The notes under the pieces: model-generated
Databases searched by the model: none
Told to the model about the DNA's origin: nothing
What the model saw: the letters and a program-made list of their open reading frames with translations, nothing else
Shown: in pieces, positions 14,393-27,700 of the stretch
How the letters are laid out: every line of letters starts with the position of its first letter
How positions within the stretch are numbered: the first letter of the stretch is position 1
Program-made: the position numbers and the translations under genes
Assembly: GCF_027942865.1 (NCBI RefSeq)
Contig: NC_134515.1
Span: 26,372,227-26,436,226 of the forward strand
Reading direction: 5' to 3'
DNA length: 64,000 bases
Origin: Odontesthes bonariensis
Lineage: Eukaryota > Chordata > Actinopteri > Atheriniformes > Atherinopsidae

Positions 14393-15790
14393 GAACTCTC
14401 AGACTAGAGTATGGAGCCCCTAAGTGGCCATAAGAAGAAAATATTTCCACGTTTCACCACAATTTGCACATGAGGTATAGCTTATTCGCTTGTTTAGTTT
14501 ATTTATGCAGATGAATTCAAAGTAAACGCACCAGCAGGATGGAGGCTCGACTCCTTGTTCAGTTTCTTCAATGCTGAGTGTTCCACTTTTGCCATTCAGT
14601 CATAGATCATGCAACTACTAAATATATTACACAGTCTCATTTGTTACTTAGTGTATGCTTATGTATGTCAGCGAAGGAGCTGTTATGGGTCATGTGCTGT
14701 AACATGCAAATTGGTGCCATGAGGCAAAAAAGGACAGCCATATAGCTGCCTGTACCACCCCCTCTGTTGATTTAGAGTGATCAATAATAACGCTTTGAAT
14801 CTCTGGTGAAGACTTAAACTAATAGTGTGTTGTCAGTGGCCACAGAAGACTTTTTGTTTTGTTACAGTAAAGAACACATCAAAACATTGTGTCGAGTGTT
14901 TTCAAAGAATAAGCCTCTGATGAGATTAGAGAGCATCCACAAAGGCGTTCCAAGAAGCAGCCTACCATAAATTTGTCTTTTCAAATCATTTTGAAATAAT
15001 CTCCAAAAGGGGTTTTGATTTTGGTTCTGTTTGTTTTGATTCCAGATGGTTGTGCTCCAGTGAGACGTCCAGTACCTTTAAATTTTATTCAGTTACAACT
15101 TAGACATAAAAATGATTTATAAAACATTGTAACAACTTTCTTTCATTACAGTCGTGAAGTGAAAATCCTTCGGCCTTGTAGTGATTCACTTCCTTGCAGC
15201 AGTTAGTTAAACCCACACCTTTGCTCTCCATAATTTTCCAAATATAATCAACACCTAACAACAAACTGAGATTTGAGACACTACAAATTAACTACTACTG
15301 ATCATTTTATATTTACAATGCAACTTCAATGGGTTTGGCACTGAAAGGCATGTGTAGGAGCCTAAATGCACATTTGAGTTTTTTCTTACATCTCCCTTTT
15401 TTGTGTTGTGCAAGCCCATTCCTGTCTCCCTCTTGTGGCCAAAGGGGCCATCCACCTTTCCTATATCTACAGGTGATGTCACCTGAGAAGGCGTGGCCGG
15501 AGCAGGAAGTGATGGTCTTTGACCTAACTACCCAAGCAAAAGAATCCTTAGTTTATCTTATTAATCCTGCTTCATGTGGACATTATATATCTTCTGAGTT
15601 TTGTATCATCTTTTATTTTCATTAAACCCCTCAATATTTTCGGACAACCTTTTCTTCTGGATATTATTTTCAACTTGGATGTTTGAGTCAGCCTCTCCAG
15701 CTCGGCCACCAGTGGCTATCAATAGGAAACAACAGGACAAAGAAATAGCCAATACAGCATGAATACTTTTGTTGTTTAAAGAGAACTTAC
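14393..15790. other. Intergenic between ifi44 copy 1 and the TLDc relic
   Basis: AT-rich sequence without a convincing exon or paired repeat ends. If the relic at 15.8 kb was once a full gene, its GTPase-like exons should have lain here; I see no trace of them. Confidence 0.4.
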
Positions 15791-16110
15791 CCTCCACTCC
15801 ATAAACGTCATATTTGTCATCAGGTTGATGTCACAGGCAAGCATTTCCACAGTTGTCATGATTTCCTGGATTACTGTACACTTCTTTATGGCGTGTGTTG
15901 CCAAGAACAATGAGGATGAGGTCCAAAGTTGCTCTGGCTCTCACTGCATTGCCAAGACCAGAGGTTAGATATCTGTACAGCTTTTCTCCTCTGAAGTTGA
16001 AAATAATGGCTTAGTCATCAGATATGTACTGTCCAAACTTTAAAGTTTGTCTGTCGTAAACCTCTGAACGCATAACCAGAGGAATTGTCGTCTCTAAACC
16101 ATGGAAGGGA
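15791..16110 (-). pseudogene. Relic of an ifi44 TLDc exon (third copy)
   Basis: The plus-strand text tracks the 3' half of the intact TLDc exon at 12677-12990 in order. It shares a GTAAGT donor preceded by a V/E-coding end, then ATGATTTCCTGGATT, ACCAGAGG and CATAACCAGAGG blocks. It has several small indels and at least one in-frame stop: the intact copy reads NDDQAFLF where the relic reads a TAA after DD. No GTPase-like exons follow, and the 5' end is cut off where LINE-like sequence begins. A dead fragment of an additional family member in the same orientation. Confidence 0.75.
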
Positions 16111-16115
16111 AATGC

Positions 16116-16618
16116 CCATGTTGCTATTTTATGCAAAGATATTGTTCAGTAAACTACCTCCTTACATATCCAGCTTTATATCTTATTGAAGCAGCCAGAA
16201 TGATACCAAATCTACAACCAGGATTTATTCAAATGTTCCCAAAATGCAGCCAGAGAAGGACAAAACTGCTTTATCCCTCTCTGCTCCTTATGCATGGAAT
16301 GACCTTCCAAATATAATCGGTGACACTTTCCTCTTGCTTTTAAGGGCCTTTTTGGAACTGTTTCAAAGAAAAACCTGTTGCTGTTTTATATAGGTTTAAC
16401 AGGTTAAGAAACATGTTGGATTTAGTTGGTTTAGTCTTTCTTTCTTTTTTTTTACTCGTCATTTGATGTCTTACAAACATCTGAAATTGTCCATTTTTAT
16501 TTGAAGTTTTGTTTTATGCCGCCGTCTTGACCAAGATTCCCTGAGAGAGGAGAGCTTGTGTCTCAGTCGGACCTATGTGATTAACTAAAGGACAAATAAA
16601 ACAAAATAAGATCAAATT
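16116..16618 (+). mobile_element. 3' end of a LINE (L2/CR1-like)
   Basis: The first part can be read as the end of a fish LINE reverse transcriptase ORF (ending PYAWNDLPN, the common 'W-N-LP' tail). The last part resembles the usual 3' tail of such elements: CCGTCTTGACCAAGATTCCC, a 'cttgtgtctcagt...gacctatgtgattaa' block, then ACAAATAAAACAAAATAAG. 5'-truncated, with the frame broken; it abuts the TLDc relic directly. Confidence 0.55.
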
Positions 16619-18019
16619 AAATTAAACAAAATGTTCAAACAACAGGTTAAATTAAGCTGCTGAGGATTGGTTTCAAAATGTAGACTGAACACATACATGG
16701 AAAAATGAATTCCTCAAAGACAGCTCACATGAAATTCCACTATTATATTACAAAAGTTTCTTCCACTCGTGCCAGTAGGTCCATCTCAAATGTTTTAATT
16801 TTTACCTCAACACCTAAAGTCCAGATTTTCATGCTTATCTTATTTTCACTTTCAGGCGATTATAAGTGAAGAACATATATTTTAGCTCCATTAAGTATCA
16901 GCCACAAATAAGCTTTATTTTTTTTGATAATTTGGATATAGATTGTCATTCGTAATGAATTATAAGGCTTAGGGTCAGGACTACTTTATTGACCACGGTG
17001 ACACAATTTGAAAGCGTCCCTTTATGACCAGATTTCTCTCATTGAGTAGCAGCACATTTCTATTATGATGTTTCTTCATTTCTGAGGATTTCCCTCAATA
17101 GTCAAAATGTAAGAATTAGAAAACTATTTACCGCTGCACATTCATATTTTTTTTTATTTTTTACAGCTGTAAAACAGGTCTGATCCGCACTGTTTCAGTT
17201 TAGTTCAACTGTGCTTTTGCTAACCACAAGAATTCTTATTCCCGTTAATCATTTTTAATGATATCAAAGCATTTGAAGAGAGGTTCAGAACTTTATTTCT
17301 TTGTAACCAGCAAGACAGTGATAAAGAAATGATTCAAGTTGACATAAATAACAGAAAAACACAACATGATTACGGTACACATAAGAAACTGATAGAAAAA
17401 AAATTACTTTCAGCAATAGGACCCATTAAACCAAGGGGGAAAGTACCCGATGTAATATCACAACAATTTGAATATTCCCTTATCTAATCATAAAGCAAAT
17501 CTAGTTACAAAAACCTTGTAAAAAGTACAAAAAGCTTTTTTACTGCTTTACACAGCAGCATGTGCCAGAAGGTAGAGCTAAACAAGGTTTAATGTCATAC
17601 CAAAATGTGTTAAAGATTACAGTTCAGAATAAAACCTTGTGGTCTTTTAAGAAGAGAGAAACCAGTGTTACATTCTCAGATGTACGCTGTTATTTGCTGT
17701 GTACAAAGTTCAAAGGGACTAAGGGACAGAGTCGTATCATCATTTTGATGTGACGTTTCGTGGGTTGCGAGGCATAAGGACACGGATGCAGACTTCAAAA
17801 ACAAGACTTGATTTATTTTTCAAACAGAGAACAAGGTTAACATAAAACGCGGCTGAGCCAGATGACGTGACGTGACCAGAACTAAGAAAACTAAGGCATG
17901 AAATAAACTAAAACATGATAAACACAAAACTAAGAACTCATAACAAGGGGAAAACCCCATGGACATGACATTTGAGGGATACAGTCATTCATCAGCTGCA
18001 TCTCCTGCACAAATGATCA
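16619..18019. other. Intergenic upstream of the partial ifi44 copy
   Basis: AT-rich sequence with no supported gene. It lies downstream of the minus-strand partial ifi44 copy and may include its 3' UTR. Confidence 0.4.
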
Positions 18020-19298
18020 TCATTCTTTCATTTCAACGCTGTTCAGTCGGTCACTGAGCTCATCGAAGTAGTTATCAGCAAAGCGAAGCATCTGAATGAC
18101 GGCGGTGAGCAGCAGGATGTCGCAGTTCACGTCCAACTCCAACTCCTCGCTGTAGTTCCTTACTGGAACAACGCAGGACAACGGCACACCGAGCTGCATA
18201 CTGGCCTCTTGCAACTGGATCACACAAAGCACAGTACAAAAAGTTTCAAACAAACGACTTAAAAGTCTAATCTGCAAGTATTTTCTGTTTTAAAATGCTC
18301 ACCATGTCTGTTATGTAGCCACTCGCATAGATTTTGGTCACATCCTCTTTCACCAAAGGGCAGGCTTTGTCTACTTTGGTAAGCAGAACCAGCAGAGGAA
18401 TACCTAGAAAACAAGCAGAGAGAGGTTTTCCAAAATGAAAATAATTTGTCGTGGTTTAGATTAGCTTTTAAAAATGGAAAACCGTCCGTGTTTAAAATTA
18501 CAATCACCGGAGCAGGACTCGGTTCTACTGACCCTTCAAGTTGACCTTTCTGCGGATAGCATCCAGCTTCTCCTCCAGCTTTGCAGGCATGATGGAGATC
18601 TTGCAGGCATCAATAACATAAGCCACACAGTGGGTCTTGTCTCTGAGACCTGGGGACTTGCGATAGCCATGAACCTCTGAATGCAGAGGAGCGGAGGGGT
18701 TGAACTGAGTCCATGTTTCAGGAAAAACAACAGAGCAGTTTGAGTGAGCCACAGCCAAATCCATGTTTCAGTTCATAGAATGCAGAATGTTATTAAATGC
18801 TGTACCTGGTAGCAGTTGGGCAGGTGACCTTCGAGGATGCTGCTGATGTCATCTATATCCAGCCCCGCCCCTTTGCCTTCCTCCAGCCCCATGGTATCGC
18901 ACAAGATGATTGGCAGAGGCTTCCCTTCTCGCCCAGCCTTCAGAGAGTAGGTGCGAAACTGTTGGGCAGAAAGAGATGGAGTAGTAGAGCAAAAGAGATG
19001 CTGGGGCAGTATTTTCATTTCCACATCGAACGCTGGAAACAGAAGCAACTGAGAGGATGGCACAGATCTGTGTGGTGAGGCTGGTGGTGGAGCTGCCTGA
19101 TATGGCCTGGCTGGTGACGTGGCCTCTGAATACTGAGTTGATGGAGTTAAAGAAGCTGGACTTTCCAGCTCCAACTGGTCCAATGAGTAAAACCCGGGCC
19201 TGGGACACAGAACTGACTGTGGGTTTGTAAGTTTTAATGCTCTCCATCAGCTCGGTCCTCTTTCTGTACAAAGACATGATGAAATTTAAAGGAGACAT
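18020..19298 (-). CDS. Partial ifi44 copy (copy 2): GTPase-like exons only
   Basis: Five exons match copy 1 one for one at a constant offset of about 7291 bp: 19068-19263, 18806-18958, 18533-18704, 18303-18403 and 18020-18214. The P-loop, DTMGLEEG and C-terminal segment (LNSVEMKE) are intact, and every splice site is kept. Homology stops at about 19297, so the TLDc exon and the 49-bp linker exon are missing. A frame open to an ATG at 19298 would give a GTPase-only protein (starting MSPLNFIMSLYRKR) if the intron remnant were exonised. It could be a truncated gene, a pseudogene without a promoter, or an incomplete tandem duplicate. The middle exons are nearly identical to copy 1 while the last exon is clearly diverged. 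Confidence 0.7.
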
Positions 19299-19307
19299 AC
19301 TAAAAAA

Positions 19308-19830
19308 TACTTTACATATAAATATAGATAGTTACTTTATTGATCCAAGAGGGAAATTATTTACCAGTGTAGCTGTACGTTAAAGGGGAACTGCGGTATT
19401 TTCAACATTAAGCCTCTTTTCTGAGTCGTCTGCAATGTTTTAGAACCCCCCTCACCGCTTTTGATATTTACTGCTGTCTCCGGTATTTGCCTAATTTGGA
19501 TTCTTCTCAACCTGCTTCAGAATGGCAAGTACGGTGCATGTCCTAAAAGGTCCGTAAAAGCTCCATAAACGTCCGTTTTCAAAATCATCAACTCACCGGA
19601 GTGGTTACTGGTGTGCACTGGTAATCCATATCAAATTTCGTTGCGAAAAGTTGCTTCTGTCGTGTTTTATTATACATTTTGTACTCGATGTTTGTTGATA
19701 TTACTCCGCCACCGCTAAGAAAATAGTTCGAGCATGAACGAGCTGCCAAATGCTTTGCCTTTGTGTGTGCTTTTCTATGTCTGAACACTATAGTGTGTCA
19801 GCTTTCGCTGGTGTGCCTGCCATAAGCAGT
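19308..19830. repeat. Interspersed repeat fragments next to the ifi44 breakpoint
   Basis: ATAGATAGTTACTTTATTGATCCAAGAGGGAAATT at 19323-19358 resembles the 3' tail shared by several fish retroposons. From about 19381, AAAGGGGAACTGCGGTATTTTCAAC begins a second dispersed-looking repeat running to about 19800, with no matching opposite end. Both sit just past the end of homology between the two ifi44 copies. Confidence 0.45.
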
Positions 19831-21300
19831 ATCCTGGTTGATTCTGTTGATACACAGTTTGGACGAGTGTGATATATGAATAGGACATACTGCAACGATT
19901 TTCCAACCCTATTTCATAATAGGAATAAGGCAGCCTTACAAATGTTTTAAATTAAAAATGTTAGTTTTTATCTCAGGAAGATATGCTCAAAAGTATTATT
20001 TATATGTAGCATATATATTATAGTTGAGACAGGAGCAATATAATACTTGAAAAGTGTTATAATTGGCTTTGTTCTTAGACATTATGTATTCATATTCTGT
20101 ATTTTTCAAAATAATCTATATTCCTATTTTGTGCTTTTCCACTCTGCTCATTCATACTGTATGTCCTTGAATGGTCCAAGACTTTAACATAGCATAGATA
20201 GACTAAATAACTGGGTCAGATGAAGCTTCTCTGTCTTGTCAGATAGGTCTGTTACATTAGATACACGCCTAAAACAACCCTCACACACACAGCTGTTTAT
20301 CACATCCAAAGAACATGACGAGGATGGTGGTTGGCCTGCTTGGCCACTGATAACTGGCCAATTATACTGGGTCACATGTAAGTACAGCATCTGTTAGATA
20401 AATGTGAAGAAGATAAATAGGAACTATTATGTCGGGGCTCAGACTGAAGGATTTCCTGCGAGAGCTCAGATTTTACTCCGAGTCCAGCGCTGCCATACTT
20501 TACCTGTGATCAATAATAAATACTTTGCTTGATTTAAGATTTCTCAGGCTTGTTCTTGGGCTTCCAATGACAGAATCGGCTAACAAAAGTAATGATAAAA
20601 ACACATGGAGATTATGTATAAAGATGGGCTGAATCATTTAAAACAAACAAACAAACAAACAAAAAAAACACCTGATATAACATCTTCCAACTAATTAGGC
20701 AAAGTGGCAACCTGTCAGTAAAATGATTCGGTCTAAAAAGTGGTTCCCAGTGAGTCCTTTAGAAGTACAGAGGAGGAGGGTTTCACTTCTCTGTGAGAGA
20801 GTGATTGCTTTGGGAAGTCATAAACAGGACCAAAAACCAGTGGCTCTTAGGCTCCTGCTGCATTATGAACGTATTATAATTCTGAAGTGAAAATCAGCAT
20901 AATTTTCACAATGTATATATATTTTTATCATATGTGTTAATTATCCGCATCTAGTCTCTGCCATCTCGTTCCTAACTCATGAAATTGTCAAGGTCACAAA
21001 TGTGTTCGCTGTGTGGTTTTACCTGTGTAGCACCCATCCCAGGTTACACAATGGCAAGGAAATGTGCTCTATATATTCCATCATAAAATTGCGATTGCGC
21101 ACAGAAAAGGAATGCATATAGACAGTTAAATGTGAGTTTGAAAAACAAAACAAAACCGAAACCAGAAGAAAAAAAGAGATTCAAGAACTGGTGTTGCGAC
21201 AGGCAAACCACAACTGTCTACTTAGTCAGAAGTTTTCAACCGGTCTGGGCAGTCAGTCCTCTGCCTTATGTTGTTGGATGGACACCAGCCAACAAGTCAG
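19831..21300. other. Intergenic upstream of galnt6
   Basis: No supported gene; no TLDc exon for ifi44 copy 2 was found here on the minus strand. Contains a (CAAA)n run at about 20641-20665. Confidence 0.4.
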
Positions 21301-21377
21301 GGGACCTGGGCAGGTTACAGGAGAGGGAAGGAGAACGCAGGCAGAGGAACTTCAGAACATCCTCCAGCAAACAATAG
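21300..21377 (+). other. Candidate 5' noncoding exon of galnt6
   Basis: ACAATA followed by GTAAGTACGG gives a strong donor at 21378, and a pyrimidine-rich acceptor ending TCCTCCAG lies just before the coding exon at about 21755. Together they suggest a spliced 5' UTR. The 5' limit is unknown. Confidence 0.35.
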
Positions 21378-21789
21378 TAAGTACGGATTTATCTGAAAAG
21401 ACTCTTCTTTGTCCTGTAGCTTTGACACACTTAAAAAAATAAAAAGATCCCTGCTAGAGGTAGTTGTTAAATATTAACGAGGCATTTTTTGGTATGTTCT
21501 TATAACTGAGGTAAGACTTCAAGAACATTGCATTATAGAGTTACAACTGTCATATGGATCACTGGGCTTTAAACTGACTCTAAAATAGAGAAGATTCGTG
21601 TATGCTAATGAATTAATAATGCAAAGAAATGGTATCCTTATGAGTATTATATGTAGGTGTTTGTGCCACGACGAAATAAGGCTAATATTTCATTATATGT
21701 ATTATTTCTTTTTATGATCTCCCTATTTAAAGCGTTTCTGTGCTTTTTCCTCCAGCTTTGTTTTAGGTTGGCACCTCCCTGTGAACATA

Positions 21790-24700
21790 ATGCGTTTTTT
21801 TTGCTGCCGATTCACACGTCCATTAATGTTTGCAGTCCTCTGCTTTCTGAGTGTGCTTTTTATTGTATGCTACAATATCAACAACACAGCCACGCCACTA
21901 TCATCACTCCTCCCTGCGGGAAGTGTAGTGAGACTTGGAGGACCCATCCCTGAGCATGCGGGCCCATTTCCTGATCTCTCAGGTCCCAGCTGTCCTCCTG
22001 GATTTTACAGTGAAGAGGAGCTCAAGCCTTTCCTCAAGAGGCCTCTCCAAGATCCCAGGACACCGGGCGCAAATGGCAAACCATTTGTGTCACATCTGAT
22101 GACTTCTGAAGAACACAAAGAGAAATCACGTGGGTTTGACAAAAACCAGTTCAACCAGTTTGCCAGTGATCGCATCTCCCTGCATCGTGACCTGGGTAAA
22201 GACACGCGGCATCCAGAGTGAGTAACCCCTCTGCTCGTTATGATCTCAGCATAGCGTCAGACATCCCTGACCCTCACACAAAATCAACAGGATGTGTTCG
22301 TCTTACAAAGCCGGTACCTGTTAACTTTCAGTTTGGCTCTGACAGCTGCTTGGAGCAGAAATTTTGGCGCTGTCCTGGTCTCCCAACCACCAGTGTGATT
22401 ATTGTGTTCCACAACGAGGCCTGGTCCACTCTGCTCAGGACGGTCTACAGCATCCTACACACAGCTCCTGCCACACTGCTCACAGAGATCTTACTCGTGG
22501 ATGATGCAAGCACGGATGGTGAGTGTGTTTACTGTGCTGCACAACAATGCTCATCTGATTCTATTCTATAGTCCAATCCCTGCAACACATACATATCTAC
22601 ATCTTTTTCCTTGCATATATAGCGCAGTACATATATCAATGGTTAGAAATGTAATCCCATATTTTACAGGAGAAAAAGTAGCAGAATGTAGCACAAACGT
22701 TTCTTACATTTTGGAATGATATGCAAAAGATTAGAAAAGTACTCACTGATTCAACATCACAAGTGATTTGTTATACAACAAATCCCATTTCTAGGAAAGT
22801 TGGAATTTTACAAAGAAATGCAAATGAAAACTTGAACATGTAATGGATTGTTTTTGTTCAAGCCTTTATTTAACAGACACGAGTATAAATGAAATTCTTT
22901 CACGCTTCGGTTCTACAGTTGTGTGCTCAGCCTTGTGCTGTACACTTTGTACATTCATAAATGCAGTGCATACCCAGACATGAGGAGAACATTTTTTTTA
23001 GGGGGAAAAAAAATCAACAGTTTTCAGTGTGGTGCATAGAGAGCTAAATCTTAGGGGAAGATCGTTGGGTTTAGAAGACAGGGAGCAAATATTCACAGCC
23101 CTGTCAGCATCTGTGGAGCTTGGGTTAAAAGGGTTAACAATTTTAGGTTCCCGGGAATCGATATTATGAAGATCCTGTCATGGTCATCTCACATTTTGGT
23201 TATGAAATGTGAATATTGAAAGAAAACTTTAGGCGGCTACACCCCTGCGTCAGGTTCTTGTAAAGTTCAACAGAGGAACGTGAGGTTAGGCCCAAGAACA
23301 GGATGGGTCTGCAGCGAGCGATTAAAACTGCTTCGAACCTCATCAGCACCCGTCTCTTCTTGAATGTAAAGTACAGAAAAGTCCATTTTTTTCTACAAGG
23401 TTCTGTCAGACTTTACAGAGCAAAAAAGCTAAAAGTTTGGGAGATCTTAACCAGGTGTTTTCCCTCGTGAGGTGGTGGAGACCAAATGCAGAGAAAAAAA
23501 AAGGAAAGGGAGTGCTGGGCTTCAATTTGTCAAGCTTCGGATTAACTTTAACAAAGGTAACCACATCAATTTAGTCTTGATTGAATATTTCCTCTCCCTT
23601 TAGGAGGCAGAAAAATCAGTCACCTCATGTTTAACGAATGTAAAGTGTCTTTTCTGTAGGATCCTGAATATCTCAGATAAATGTCATGGCTTAAGAACTG
23701 TGTTGTTGCTGCTTTCCACAGGCACAGAAACTCTCTGAAAGAACTGATTCTTTGCCGTTCAGAGTTCCCCTCACCCGTCATGTACACTTGTTCTGTTTTC
23801 AGATTATCTGAAGACTCCTCTCGATGAATATGTGAAGCAGCTGCAGGTAGTGCGTGTTTTACGTCAACGGGAGAGGAAAGGCTTGATTACAGCCAGGCTG
23901 ATGGGGGCGCAGGCTGCACGAGGGGAGGTCCTCACCTTCCTGGATTCCCACTGTAAGTAGTTCATCATGGCATCATGTGCTTGCTATCCTTTTCTGTAGA
24001 ATCTATAAGATTGTTTTGAATAACTCGTCTGTAGATCACAACAATGATCTACAGATGCGCGTTTTTCTGTAGGTTCAAAATAGAAAATAAAAGCAAGAGA
24101 GTCTGGCTATTTGAAAGAAAACTTTTTGGCTACGCCTAAACAGTAAAACCTATTCTAAACTGTTCCCCTTTAAATTCCCACATAGGCGAATGCTTCCCTG
24201 GATGGCTGGAACCTCTGGTAGCTCGAATTGCAGAGCAACCTACAGCTGTCGTGAGCCCAAAAATCACCACGATAGATCGCAATGACCTAAAGTTCCGCAG
24301 ACCAAACCCTAAATCGCAATATAACAGCCGAGGAAACTTTGACTGGAGGCTCCGTTTTGGATGGGAGGCTGTCCCAGAAGAGGAGAACAAGCGCAGAAAG
24401 AATGAGACCTATCCCATCAGGTAGATCCGAGTAAAAAAAAACACACATGATAAGGACTTGTAACGCTCTACAATTTTCATTCTTCTTTTTAGTTACAATC
24501 TTTTTTACATTTTTTTTTTTTAGAACACTCAGTGTGCATCTAATGTCATCTGTTTTTTTTTTTTAATCTGGCAGAAATTACAATTGCTCAATATAGGTGA
24601 ACTATTTTACAAGAATTTAGGGAATATTTAGGGCTCTATGAATATTTTCCCTTATCTAAGTCCTGGCAAGAAAGTAAAGAAGAATTTTGGAAATTCCCCA

Positions 24701-27700
24701 AAATCTTAAATCACATCAAATCGTCATAGTGAGTGACTGATTTAAGTCATATTTCACAGAACTCCTACTTTTGCTGGTGGCCTGTTCTCTGTTTCTAAAT
24801 CCTACTTTGAGCATATTGGGACTTATGATGACCAGATGGAGTTCTGGGGAGGGGAGAATTTGGAAATGTCCTTCAGGGTAAGAAATAGTCTTTGAATAAT
24901 TGTCTTTGAAACAAGTTTCATGAATGGCTTCCAGCTTCAGCTTTACTTTGGGCTGTGTGTTTTCCGCACCGCAGGTATGGCTGTGCGGAGGTCTTTTGGA
25001 AATCATTCCATGTTCTGTTGTCGGGCACATTTTCCGTAAAAAGAGCCCCCACACCTTTCCAAATGGCAGTGCTGTCATCCTTCGCAACCTGGTCCGCTTG
25101 GCTGAGGTCTGGATGGATGACTACAAATGGGTCTTCTATCGTTCTAACAGAATGGCTGCTACTTTTTCTAAAACGGTTAGGACAAATATCTTCACGATCC
25201 AGATAGTCATTTCACATCTGTGTTGAATTGCTTTAATTGTGTCATTATTCTCTCAGAATTCATTTGGAGATGTTTCAGAACGTCACAAACTCAGGGATAG
25301 ATTAAAGTGCAAAAACTTCTCTTGGTACCTGAATAATATTTACCCAGAAGCTTATATCCCTGACATCAGGCCTCCCATGTACGGGAAGGTAAACTTTTTT
25401 TTACATTTTTATTTGCTTGTTTCATCTCTAAATAATCTCACTTGAGTGTGTGAATATTTGTACGAGTCATTAGTTAAAGAAAAAAAAAAAGACAACATAA
25501 CCTCGACTGTTTTTTGTTTTCTTGACACTTTTTGTTGACGGATGACTTAAAGCTAGAAAACACTGGTTGGAGATGCCGACTGCATGTGGGGAAGACAAGA
25601 AAGAAGTGGAAGCCTGGTCAGAAGTTCAAATGTACCAAAATAGATAAAGCACAGGTATTACATCTATTGCTTGAGCACTGCTTCTTACTGTGGAGTCGAA
25701 AACAATTATCATCCATCTCCTCATTTCTTAATTCCATGTCATTCCATCTTATCCCACCCACATTGATAGGAACTGCCTTTTCAATGGGCATTTTAAACTC
25801 TTCATTTAGAGTTTTCTCTCTCTTTATCTTTTTTTTCCATAGAAATCAATACATAAGAGGCAATGCACTGATGACACTGTTAAAGGGATAGCTCTTTTGA
25901 CATGAAGCTGTATGAGATCCCATATTAGCAATATCATTTATGAACATTTTCTTACCCCCTGCTGCGTACTGTGAGCCGAGTTCCAGCCTCGTTTTGGCGT
26001 TGACGAAGGTAGTCCGGCTAGTTGGCTGGGGCCACAAAAATAAGGCGCTTTGCTTCTCAAAACAATATGCGTTCAAAAGAGTAATACATTTGCATCACAA
26101 AATCGTTCATCCAGAAAAAGTCAGACCTCACAATCGCTTGGTGCTATTTTCTCTCCCTTCGTATCACTGCAATGCTGTGTAGACCGTGCAGACCGAATTG
26201 CAGACCGAGCAGTCCCCTGCTTCCGAGCAAATGAAAATGAAAATGATAAATGATATTGCTAATATGGGATGTCATACAGCTTAATGTCAAAAGAGGCGAA
26301 CTATCCCTTTAACATGTTACACATTATATTGATTGGCCTTCTTATTTCAGGCTCATCACGTGAGCACACAACAGACTGCAGCCTGTAATTCAGCAGACAC
26401 TTTATTTGCATTTCGTCTGCGTAGATGTACGTTAGTTACATTTATCAGCCTGCAACTCTTGATATTCAACAAACCTTTTACATGAGAAAGAGTAAAAATG
26501 ACATGTTGCAACATTTACATAAGAAATGTGAACCAGTCTGTCCCTTCTCACTTTACGACCCAAACCCAAGCGTAAACCTATGAAATCAACTCTTAACTCC
26601 ACCCAAAATCACTGCAGATTAGTTCAAACATTTGATTTTGAACACCCACCCGTTTGGCCCCCTGCGGCCAGGTGTACTAATAACCACTGCCCCTCACTGG
26701 CAAACTGATCCCCCTCATTTAGCATCGAGGGGGATCAGGGGACTCAGAACAGCTTCTGCTTATTCAAATAGGCCCTAAATCATACCAAATGCTCCAAAAA
26801 CAAGGGTGCGTACCGTTAGCTGAAGATCCTCCACTACAATAGAAAAATCCCTTTATGTGTAGTACTAGCATGGTTGTGGTTATCGTAGCTAACATTACCA
26901 TCTGTTTGCTCTTAGTACTCACGTATAACAGATTTAGACAGAGTGGTGTTACTGATAAAGTTACTTATTTTCTGTATCTATTCTCAGAATAATTCAAATC
27001 ATTATAAAAATCTATACTAAGACTGTTAACAGATAAAAGCCATTTTCCAACCGCTGCATTGTTCTGCTAAGATTCTGCAATTATAAGAACCATGCTGCCG
27101 CAGAAAATCCTTTTGCACATATCAAGAACCATGTTTGTGCTATGATTCAGATTCAGATGTACAATATGATTCAGAAATTTACATTCTGGGGTTATGTGAG
27201 ACCTGTATTACCTTGTTGATGAGGGTATAATTTGGAACAGAAGACTCAGCTTCTTGGAGGTTACTCTGTTGAATAAGCATGTTAACATACAGTTCAGTTT
27301 GAAGGGTGTAGTTTGTAGTAATACGGTTGTACGTTATTTTCTCAATTTATATATATATATTGTTTTTGTGATTTCTAGTATTTTGAGTACACATCCCAGC
27401 AAGAGGTACGGCTAAGTGTTGGCATTGAGTTTTGTTTACATGCGACCCCTGGAAGAGGGGTGACTCTTGATCTGTGTGGAGTGAGGGGAAAAGCTGCAAA
27501 AGAGCAAGTTTGGATCTTCACACAGGTACGATACCTTTGTTCCACATCATCTCACACTTTGTAGCAACTCGTGTTACAACAGTGTCTCTGAAGTTGCACA
27601 AGGAAGTAGTGAGATTTCCATTTCCTCAATCCTTTCACTCTAGATCTAATCGTTATCCTGTGAAACATGCCAGAGGTTTTTTCTTTTTTACTATTTATGA

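Noticed and set aside
22218-22345. Reading the galnt6 frame straight through 22218-22345
   Set aside because: Stops the frame at once; GTGAGT and a CTGACAG acceptor give a clean short intron joining PD to CLEQKF.
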